DNA from: DAIOHQ01 sp036744635
GTDB lineage: Bacteria > Planctomycetota > Phycisphaerae > Tepidisphaerales > Tepidisphaeraceae
Direction: 5' to 3'
Length of the DNA: 12,642 nucleotides
Assembly: GCA_036744635.1 (NCBI GenBank)
Contig: DAIOHQ010000137.1
Span: 1 to 12,642 of the forward strand
The position numbers were made by a program, and so were the translations under genes. Shown here piece after piece: positions 6,469 through 11,753 of the stretch. Below the pieces are notes generated by a model, which did not search any database, had not been told where the DNA came from, and saw only the letters and a list, made by a program, of their open reading frames with translations. Positions within the stretch are counted from its first letter, which is position 1. The number at the start of each line of letters is the position of its first letter.

Positions 6469-7179
6469 TCACGGCGCCTGCAAGCGCTTCACGAACTCCG
6501 CGTGTTCGGCCGATGCCGTTCCCTCATCCACGCCCTTCAGCAATCCCGCCAGGTCGCCCTTGAGCAGCGCTGTCACATTGAGCCATAGGCCGGGGAATTG
6601 CTCGCTTTTCAGATATCCATTCGCGTCCGCCGGCATGGCAACGTACCGGCCTTCCCGCAACGCAAACCATTCCACCGCCTGATCCTCAGTCCGCCACACC
6701 AGGTATTCGAGCACGCCGCTGCGCCGATAGACGTTGAGTTTCAGGTGCATGTCGATGCTCACGCTCGATGCCGCAATTTCGCACGCGAGCGTGGGTGGCC
6801 CGCTGACATAATCGTCCTCATCCACCACCGCCAGACCGCCCACCCTCTTGGGAAGCATCAGCAACACATCCGGCTGGAATTCGTTGTGTTCATCGAGACG
6901 CGTGGTGGCATTGTCTCCAAAATCATTCAGCCCAGGTGTCTTTGAGGCATAAGTAGCGATCCAAGCCGACAAACTTAGATGTGGGTGCCCATGACTTCGG
7001 AAGCGTACAGGTGATGGCATATAGACAATTCCATCGATCAGTTCTGCTTTTTTCACCTGCGGCATTGCCGAGTAGCGTCGTTCAAATTCAGCGCGGGTGA
7101 GCCGATCACCGTTCATCAGTGCTGGCGGCTGCGCTCGCTGCGCCTGGGGAGACGATAGGGTTGTCCGTACTGCTGTCAT
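6469..7179 (-). CDS. Uma2-family (DUF820) PD-(D/E)XK nuclease-like protein
   Basis: A 236-residue protein of the Uma2 family, which has a restriction-endonuclease-like fold; the biological role of most members is unknown. Visible signature: QPDVLLM with Asp104, PPTLACEIAASS with Glu134, then DMHLKLNVYRRSGVLEYLVW with Lys147. These are the expected acidic-acidic-Lys positions of the nuclease core. The N-terminal LTRAEFERRYSAMPQVKKAELIDGIVYMPSPV is also typical. The ATG at 7179 is chosen because GGAGG (7187-7183) lies just before it. A GTG at 7197 would add six residues but would lie upstream of that site and of the candidate promoter. These genes are often present in many copies in cyanobacteria and Planctomycetota. 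Confidence 0.85.
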   Translation of the reverse strand: MTAVRTTLSSPQAQRAQPPALMNGDRLTRAEFERRYSAMPQVKKAELIDGIVYMPSPVRFRSHGHPHLSLSAWIATYASKTPGLNDFGDNATTRLDEHNEFQPDVLLMLPKRVGGLAVVDEDDYVSGPPTLACEIAASSVSIDMHLKLNVYRRSGVLEYLVWRTEDQAVEWFALREGRYVAMPADANGYLKSEQFPGLWLNVTALLKGDLAGLLKGVDEGTASAEHAEFVKRLQAP

Positions 7180-7187
7180 AATCCTCC

Positions 7188-7193
7188 AGTATA
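7188..7193 (-). promoter_or_regulatory. Candidate extended -10 box of the Uma2-like gene
   Basis: On the minus strand TGGTATACT gives an extended -10 (TG, one base, TATACT). A weak -35 (GTGACG) lies 17 bases upstream. The start codon is only eight bases further, so the transcript would begin at or within the GGAGG motif and be nearly leaderless. Confidence 0.35.
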
Positions 7194-7217
7194 CCACATG
7201 CCGCTGGCGCCGTCACC

Positions 7218-7247
7218 GACTTTCCCTCAACAGACTTTCCCTCACTT
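7218..7247. repeat. Short tandem repeat, two units of 15 bases
   Basis: GACTTTCCCTCA occurs at 7218-7229 and again at 7233-7244, giving a period of 15. It lies between the Uma2-like gene and the insertion sequence. Possible binding site or chance duplication. Confidence 0.5.
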
Positions 7248-7303
7248 GCCAAGCGCCGCTCATCAAGGGGTGCAGCGCTCATTTTTGGCGATGCCACTCC
7301 CGG

Positions 7304-7408
7304 TCCCCTCGCCCACGTACGCGTGGGAGATGGGGATGAAAATGAAGGCCCGTTGCTGCGACAATAGCCCAAGTTTAATTGACGAGCGTCTCGTCAGGAG
7401 CAACGGGC
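7304..7408 (+). ncRNA. Candidate IS110 bridge RNA / structured leader
   Basis: Two stem-loops lie directly upstream of the transposase. The first (7304-7336) has CCCACG/CGTGGG around a TACG loop, plus an outer TCCCC/GGGGA. The second pairs GCCCGTTGCT (7348-7357) with AGCAACGGGC (7399-7408), enclosing a 23-base loop and an inner GACGAG/CTCGTC hairpin (7381-7395). IS110-group elements are known to encode a guide (bridge or seek) RNA in this position, with internal loops that pair with donor and target DNA. The structure is seen; the guide role is inferred. The right arm also overlaps the ribosome binding site. Confidence 0.5.
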
Positions 7409-7409
7409 T

Positions 7410-8447
7410 ATGAGCAATGTACCTGTTTTTGTCGGCCTGGACTATCACCAGGATTCCATTCAAGTCTGTGTCCTTAACGAGAAAGGAGATGTTCTCTTGA
7501 ACCGCGCGGCCGCCAACGATTGTCAGGAACTGGGACGGATCGTCCAGCCGCTGGGCGTCGTCCAACGCGTGGGGATCGAGGCCTGCTGCGGGGCGGCCGA
7601 CCTGGGCGAGCAGTTGGTCCAGCGTCTGGGCTGGAACGTGTCGCTGGGTCATCCGGCGTACATCGCGAAGATCAAATCCTCGCCGGACAAGAGCGATTAC
7701 TCCGACAGCCGATTGATCGCCGACCTGACGCGCGTGGGTTATCTGCCGCGCGTTTGGCTGGCGCCGGCGAACATCCGCGAGCTGCGCCAACTGGTGAATC
7801 ATCGCCAGCGCCTGGTGGATCGCGGGCGCGCATTGAAGTTGCAAGTGGGCGCGATTCTCCGCGAGCAGCGGGTGAAGATCGACAGTGATCGCGGCTCGCG
7901 CTGGAGCAAAGCCTGGACGGCCAGCGCGGCGGACAACGAGCGTTTGTCCAAACAGGCGCGATGGATCGTCAACGATCTGCTGGATGATCTGAAGTACACC
8001 GCCGGCAAGATCGCCAAAACCGAGCGGCAACTGCGTGAAGCGACCGAAGGAGACAAGGTGATTGAAAAGCTGATGGAGCAGGCGGGCGTCGGTGAAGTGA
8101 CGGCCTGGGTGCTGCGGGCGTACATCGGCGACTTTGGCCGCTTCAAGACCGCCAAGCAACTGGCGCGGTATTGCGGAATGAGTCCGTGCAACGCATCGAG
8201 CGGGAAAAAGATGGCTGACGCGGGCCTGATCGACGGATGCAACAAGCTGCTGCGGCTGACGATCGTGCAGGCGGCGCACCGGCTGATCCGCACCGCCGAG
8301 CGATGGAGCAAGCTGGCCGATTCGATGCGCTCGCGTGGCAAGCCGGCGTGCGTGATCGTGGGCGCCGTGGGCAACCGCTGGCTGCGGAATCTGCATCACG
8401 CCATGAAGGAATCGGCAATTCAACAAGGAGTGACAAGCGTGAACTGA
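7410..8447 (+). CDS. IS110-family DEDD transposase/recombinase
   Basis: A full-length recombinase of 345 residues that moves the element by RNA-guided strand exchange, as known for the family. The N-terminal RuvC-like DEDD domain shows GLDYHQ with Asp11, VGIEACCG with Glu57 and KSDYSDSRLIADL with Asp96 and Asp99. A helical linker follows (about 120-215). The C-terminal Transposase_20 domain begins with EQAGVGEVTAW, then FKTAKQLARYCGMSP and NASSGKK, where Ser263 or Ser264 is the expected nucleophile. The ATG at 7410 has AGGAG (7396-7400) nine bases upstream. No frameshift or stop interrupts it. Translation may be limited by the stem that covers part of the ribosome binding site. Confidence 0.93.
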   Translation: MSNVPVFVGLDYHQDSIQVCVLNEKGDVLLNRAAANDCQELGRIVQPLGVVQRVGIEACCGAADLGEQLVQRLGWNVSLGHPAYIAKIKSSPDKSDYSDSRLIADLTRVGYLPRVWLAPANIRELRQLVNHRQRLVDRGRALKLQVGAILREQRVKIDSDRGSRWSKAWTASAADNERLSKQARWIVNDLLDDLKYTAGKIAKTERQLREATEGDKVIEKLMEQAGVGEVTAWVLRAYIGDFGRFKTAKQLARYCGMSPCNASSGKKMADAGLIDGCNKLLRLTIVQAAHRLIRTAERWSKLADSMRSRGKPACVIVGAVGNRWLRNLHHAMKESAIQQGVTSVN

Positions 8448-8717
8448 AAGACAATGACCGCGGCGAGAAAGGCTCGCGGACGCATGGCGAATCGGAAGAT
8501 CGGCCGTGGTCTGTGTCGATGAGCTCGTCACCCTCTTGGGCCGCAAGGCTCGTCGAGAGATTAGGGCAGTCGACACGGATCCTTCGGACAACCCACATGG
8601 GCAGGGCCGGCAACGGCCCGAGCTCGGATAGAAGAATGGCCCGATCCGCCGATGAGCGCAGCGTTCGCGAACAGAGACATCTTGGCTGGAGCCAGGACTT
8701 GGGGGTTCTGCCCCCAA
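8448..8717 (+). other. Structured 3' non-coding part of the insertion sequence
   Basis: There is no credible gene in this stretch after the transposase stop. It contains GGGCCG/CGGCCC closed by a GCAA tetraloop (8604-8619), a GTGTCGA/TCGACAC pair about 50 bases apart in 8514-8578, and a TTGGGGG/CCCCCAA hairpin (8699-8717). In the related IS1111 group the guide RNA lies downstream of the transposase, so this side cannot be excluded as the RNA-coding end. An open frame across it (8237-8767) has no family resemblance. Confidence 0.4.
8699..8717. terminator. GC-rich hairpin, possible terminator or element end
   Basis: A stem of seven pairs, TTGGGGG with CCCCCAA, around a TTCTG loop. It is followed by ACCCCCG, not by a run of T, so it is not a classical intrinsic terminator. 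It may end the transposase transcript, mark the element's right end or be a separate repeat. Confidence 0.35.
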
Positions 8718-8788
8718 ACCCCCGCCTCCTAAGTGTCCCGCCGCCGGATTTACCAGAATGGGCTTGACCAGGAACGGATTTTCATAGA

Positions 8789-8806
8789 AGAGGGTTAGGG
8801 TGAGGG
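8789..8806 (+). repeat. G-rich 18-base dispersed repeat, copy 2
   Basis: AGAGGGTTAGGGTGAGGG matches the copy at 2476-2493 (AGAGGGTTGGGGTGAGGG) in 17 of 18 positions. A looser copy on the opposite strand lies at 12619-12636. It forms the 3' end of the orphan signal-peptide fragment on the minus strand. Confidence 0.6.
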
Positions 8807-8893
8807 TAACTCGGCCGCCCCCTCGCCCGCGCCCGCCTCCCTTGACGCGGCGAGCAGCAATAAGGCCACCAGCACCGCACTAAGTTTTCTCAT
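8795..8893 (-). pseudogene. Orphan signal-peptide fragment of a lost secreted protein
   Basis: An ATG at 8893, with GGAGA ending six bases upstream, opens a 32-codon frame. It reads MRKLSAVLVALLLLAASREAG in outline (Lys/Arg, an eight-residue hydrophobic core, small residues near a cleavage site), then an Ala/Gly-rich stretch. It ends in LPSP and a TAA supplied by the G-rich repeat. A good start and signal peptide with no mature protein suggests a gene cut off by the repeat or by the insertion that ends nearby. A very short secreted peptide is the alternative. Confidence 0.4.
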
Positions 8894-8967
8894 GATCTTC
8901 TCCAACACTCGATTCTAATTCCCTGCCCCGCCACCGCCAACGCCGGCCGGAACTACGTTTCCAGTTC

Positions 8968-8976
8968 TGCTACAAT
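8968..8976 (+). promoter_or_regulatory. Candidate extended -10 promoter of the ABC permease
   Basis: TGCTACAAT: an extended -10 (TG, one base, TACAAT) 44 bases before the permease ATG at 9021. No clear -35 is visible, which extended -10 promoters may lack. It would start transcription near 8983. Confidence 0.4.
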
Positions 8977-9020
8977 GCCAAGACGTTGCGAGTCGTGGCC
9001 GGCTACACGGGATCGATGGC

Positions 9021-10268
9021 ATGCGCTGGTTCATCTCCATCCGCTATTTTCTCTCCCATCGCCGCCAGTCGCTGGTGTGCATCGCCGGCGTCACCATCAG
9101 CGTGATGATGTTCATCGCCATGAGCGCCATGATGCAGGGCTTCACCGACAAGTTCATCATCGAAACTGTCGAGTCCTCCGGCCACATCACCATTCACGAT
9201 GAGCCGCGCGAGACGGAAACGAAAATCCTCCAGCGCGTCTACAAGGACCCCAATGCCCTGCTGGAGATCGAGGGCGTCAAGCCGCGCGAGCAGGTCAAGA
9301 AAATCAAGAACCCCGAGGGCCTGATCGCCATGCTGCGCGGCCTGCCGAACATCCAGGCGGTTGCCCCGATGGTCGAGGGGGATGTGATCGCCACCTATGG
9401 CACCAAGACCATGAACCTGGCCATGTTCGGCGTCGAACCGGAGGCTCAGACCAAGGTGACCACCATCGCCAAGGACATGATCGAGGGTGCGTTCTCACGG
9501 CTGAAGACGGCCGCGGATGGGGTCATCATCGGTCGCGGCGTCTCGGATGTGCTGGGAGCGAAGGTGGGCGACATCATCACCCTCTCCAGCTCGACCGGCG
9601 GCCAGGCCACCGCCAAGGTGGTCGGCATCTTTCAGACCGGCGTGACCCCGGTGGATTATTCGCGCGGATACATGCTGATCAACAACGCCCAGACGCTGAT
9701 GGACCGCAAGAACATCGTCAATGAAATCATTTTGCGCACGGATGACTATACCCAGGCGCAGGACTACGCGGCGCAGGTGGAAAGCATCGTCGGCTATCGC
9801 ACCGAAAGCTGGCAGGAGAGCAACGCCAATTTCCTGAAGATCTTCAAGATCCAGCGCGTCATCACCTATGTCATCACCGCCTCACTGCTGGCGGTGGCCG
9901 CCTTCGGCGTGCTGAACATCCTGATCATGGCGGTGCTCGAGCGCGTCAACGACATCGCCATCCTCAAGAGTTTCGGCCTCTCGCGCCACGACATCACGCT
10001 GATCTATCTATTCCAGGGCCTGGTGATCGGCCTGATCGGATCGGCCACGGGATTGCTCCTCGGTAAGCTGGCGATCGAGGGCCTGCGCCGGCTGCCCATT
10101 CAGATGGAAGGCTTGGTGAAGGTCGAAGGCCTGCTCATGAGCGAGCACGCCGATCAATACGTGACCGCCTTCATCGGCGCCATGATCGTCGTCCTCGCCG
10201 CCGCCGTCTATCCCGCCCGCCGAGCGGCGAAATATGATCCGGTGGACGTGATACGAGGGGCACACTGA
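9021..10268 (+). CDS. ABC transporter permease, FtsX/LolC/LolE/MacB type
   Basis: Inner-membrane permease of 415 residues. It has the family plan: one membrane helix near the N-terminus (about 17-38), a large periplasmic MacB_PCD-like domain (about 40-275), then three helices (about 279-304, 325-349 and 380-399). The cytoplasmic segment AVLERVNDIAILKSFGLSRHDI (304-325) is the coupling-helix signature that meets the ATPase, and the C-terminal YPARRAAKYDPVDVIRG is typical of LolC/LolE. Such transporters extract lipoproteins or drive periplasmic work rather than classical import. The probable ATPase partner starts at 10849, beyond a toxin-antitoxin cassette. With only one permease gene a homodimer is likely. 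The ribosome binding site is weak (GGGAT about 8 bases upstream of the ATG). Confidence 0.9.
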   Translation: MRWFISIRYFLSHRRQSLVCIAGVTISVMMFIAMSAMMQGFTDKFIIETVESSGHITIHDEPRETETKILQRVYKDPNALLEIEGVKPREQVKKIKNPEGLIAMLRGLPNIQAVAPMVEGDVIATYGTKTMNLAMFGVEPEAQTKVTTIAKDMIEGAFSRLKTAADGVIIGRGVSDVLGAKVGDIITLSSSTGGQATAKVVGIFQTGVTPVDYSRGYMLINNAQTLMDRKNIVNEIILRTDDYTQAQDYAAQVESIVGYRTESWQESNANFLKIFKIQRVITYVITASLLAVAAFGVLNILIMAVLERVNDIAILKSFGLSRHDITLIYLFQGLVIGLIGSATGLLLGKLAIEGLRRLPIQMEGLVKVEGLLMSEHADQYVTAFIGAMIVVLAAAVYPARRAAKYDPVDVIRGAH

Positions 10269-10297
10269 ATGCCGCTGGCAAGGCCACGAGCCGCAAA

Positions 10298-10558
10298 TTA
10301 CTCGTAAACTTCCCTCCGATGCGCGACTGACAGCACCAAAACTCGCGACGCACTGTCGTCAATACGATAAATCACGCGCCAATCGCCAATCCGGAAACGA
10401 TAATTGCCATGAAATTCGCCGGTAAGACGCTTGATGTTGTTGTGCCGTCGCGGATCACGTTCCAATTGTCGAAAGCAGCGGGAGAGGCGACGTGCCAGTG
10501 GTTGGTCGGCTGCACGAAAGAACTCTAGCGCCTCTGGGGAAAGTACGACTTCAAACAT
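10298..10558 (-). CDS. RelE/ParE-superfamily toxin
   Basis: An 86-residue protein with the compact RelE/ParE fold pattern. It has an N-terminal MFEVVLSPEALEFF strand and helix, RRLSRCFRQLERDP, then the conserved GNYRFRIGDWRVIYRID core, and a final strand VLVLSVAHRREVYE. RelE-type members cut mRNA at the ribosome and ParE-type members poison gyrase; the sequence alone does not separate them, though the RxGDWRVIY and HRRxVY features lean to RelE. It overlaps the end of the antitoxin gene by eight bases, the usual coupling for such pairs. It is on the strand opposite to the ABC genes on both sides. Confidence 0.85.
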   Translation of the reverse strand: MFEVVLSPEALEFFRAADQPLARRLSRCFRQLERDPRRHNNIKRLTGEFHGNYRFRIGDWRVIYRIDDSASRVLVLSVAHRREVYE

Positions 10559-10742
10559 CTTCCCGCACCTTTCGCCAGTTTACACCCTTCTTGGCGGCCA
10601 ATGCCTTTTCGGCGGTGGCGATCCGCTGGGCCAGCGATGGGCGGGTCAGGAACTGGACGTAATCAGCCACCGACGCCAGTCGATCCGGTGGCAGGCGGTC
10701 CAGAGTCTTCTTGATCTCGCGGCGAAGTTGTGCGGTGCTCAT
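10551..10742 (-). CDS. Antitoxin partner of the RelE/ParE-like toxin
   Basis: A 63-residue charged, mostly helical protein: STAQLRREIKKTLDRLPPDRL at the start, ASVADYVQFLTRP in the middle, and a basic C-terminus KKGVNWRKVREDV that would wrap the toxin. I do not recognise a precise antitoxin family; the ADYVQFL segment resembles short antitoxins of the DUF2281 kind. The ATG at 10742 is preferred over an ATG at 10874, whose 44 extra codons cover the promoter and the palindrome at 10765-10780 and have no domain character. The gene lies directly before the toxin and overlaps it. Confidence 0.75.
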   Translation of the reverse strand: MSTAQLRREIKKTLDRLPPDRLASVADYVQFLTRPSLAQRIATAEKALAAKKGVNWRKVREDV

Positions 10743-10764
10743 GTCGTCATCATACTCGCAGCCG

Positions 10765-10780
10765 CATTTTGGCCAAAATG
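10765..10780. promoter_or_regulatory. Perfect 16-base palindrome, probable toxin-antitoxin operator
   Basis: CATTTTGG followed by its reverse complement CCAAAATG, 23 bases before the antitoxin ATG. On the minus strand it overlaps a TATACA -10-like box (10784-10779). On the plus strand it ends directly before TATAGT (10781-10786), a possible -10 box for the ABC ATPase gene. Type II antitoxins usually bind such palindromes at their own promoter. Confidence 0.55.
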
Positions 10781-10848
10781 TATAGTGTCTCGAAGAGGAC
10801 AACGATTCATGCGAGGCGCGCCCATTCGTCTTCGGATAGGATGCACCC

Positions 10849-11634
10849 ATGCCCCTCGCTCCTTCGCCAGCCATCGCCCCGCAACTCGCCGCAGCTTCGG
10901 TTCCGCTCCTGCGCGCCCAGAACGTTCACCGCATCCTCGGCTCCGGCGAGACCGCCAACGACATCCTCAAAGGCGTCTCGCTTTCCATTCATGGCCGGGA
11001 ATACGTTTCGATTGTCGGCGCCAGCGGCTCGGGAAAAAGCACGCTGCTCTATCTGCTCGGCGGCCTGGATCGGCCCTCGCAGGCGGATACCGCCGGCCGG
11101 CGCTTCGACCCGCCCAGCCGCGTTATCATCGACGGCCAGGACACCACGCAGTTGAGCGAGCAGGAGCTGGCATCGCTGCGAAACGCCAAAGTCGGCTTCG
11201 TGTTTCAGTTCCATTATCTGCTCAAGGAATTCAGCGCCCAGGAAAACATCTGCCTGCCGATCCTGAAGCTCGGCAAGCTCTCCCACGCCCAGGCGATGGA
11301 TCGTGCCGCCGAGCTGCTGACCCAGCTTGGCCTGCAGGAGAAGATGACCCGCAAGGCCAATCGCCTCAGCGGCGGCGAGCAGCAGCGCGTCGCCATCGCC
11401 CGCGCCCTGGCCAACAAACCGGCCGTACTATTGGCCGATGAACCCACCGGAAATCTCGACAGAAGCAACAGCGAGCGCATCGCCGAAATCCTCCAGGAAC
11501 TCGGCGCCGCCGGCCAGGCCATCGTCATGGTCACCCACGACACCGCCCTCGCCCACCGTGCCCGCCGCATCATCACCATGGAAGATGGCCAAATCATCGC
11601 CGACGAGCTGCTCATCGCTCCGCCAGCGACGTGA
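10849..11634 (+). CDS. ABC transporter ATP-binding protein, LolD/MacB type
   Basis: Cytoplasmic ATPase of 261 residues that powers the FtsX-type permease. It has all the ABC motifs: Walker A GASGSGKST (57-65), Q-loop Gln120, signature LSGGEQQ (173-179), Walker B VLLADEP (193-199) followed by TGNLD, and H-loop THD (His230). The TGNLD sequence and the overall length fit the LolD/MacB/FtsE group. A short insertion after the Walker A helix (about 79-90, Arg/Pro rich) is not typical. The first 20 residues are Ala/Pro rich and carry no domain; a later start is possible, but no better ribosome binding site is seen. It is separated from its likely permease by 580 bases containing the toxin-antitoxin genes. 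Confidence 0.92.
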   Translation: MPLAPSPAIAPQLAAASVPLLRAQNVHRILGSGETANDILKGVSLSIHGREYVSIVGASGSGKSTLLYLLGGLDRPSQADTAGRRFDPPSRVIIDGQDTTQLSEQELASLRNAKVGFVFQFHYLLKEFSAQENICLPILKLGKLSHAQAMDRAAELLTQLGLQEKMTRKANRLSGGEQQRVAIARALANKPAVLLADEPTGNLDRSNSERIAEILQELGAAGQAIVMVTHDTALAHRARRIITMEDGQIIADELLIAPPAT

Positions 11635-11663
11635 TCCCCCGCCATTGCACCGCGTCGCTCCCC

Positions 11664-11700
11664 TTTCGCCGTTTCGCCCATTCGCCGTTTCGCCGTTTCG
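11664..11700. repeat. Short tandem repeat of TTTCGCCG
   Basis: About four and a half imperfect copies of the 8-mer TTTCGCCG between the ATPase and the MFS gene. No gene fits in this gap. It may be a slippage repeat with no function. Confidence 0.6.
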
Positions 11701-11753
11701 TACCGATCCCTCTCCCGCTACAGTCCCATCATCCCAAGGAGATCGCTTCGCCC

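Larger units (their letters stand above)
7300..8720 (+). mobile_element. IS110-family insertion sequence (borders approximate)
   Basis: The element is defined by an intact IS110-type transposase (7410-8447) with structured non-coding DNA on both sides. IS110 elements usually lack the terminal inverted repeats and target duplications that would mark the ends, and I find neither. The left end is placed before the hairpin at 7304-7336 and the right end near the hairpin at 8699-8717, by judgement only. Intact coding sequence and regulatory structures suggest a recent or still active copy. Confidence 0.65.

Noticed and set aside
7275..8659. GCGCTCAT (7275-7282) and ATGAGCGC (8652-8659) as terminal inverted repeats of the insertion sequence
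   Set aside because: Only eight bases match cleanly and the neighbouring bases do not, so chance is likely in this GC-rich region. No target duplication supports it.
7263..8717. Minus-strand open frame of 484 codons across the insertion sequence
   Set aside because: Antisense shadow of the IS110 transposase and its non-coding ends; the plus-strand DEDD and Ser motifs make the coding strand certain.
8237..8767. Plus-strand open frame of 176 codons after the transposase
   Set aside because: It overlaps the transposase in another frame and continues through structured non-coding DNA. The peptide is Arg/Ser/Pro-rich without family features.
10743..10874. Longer antitoxin starting at 10874
   Set aside because: The additional 44 codons would cover the probable operator and promoter and show no domain character.
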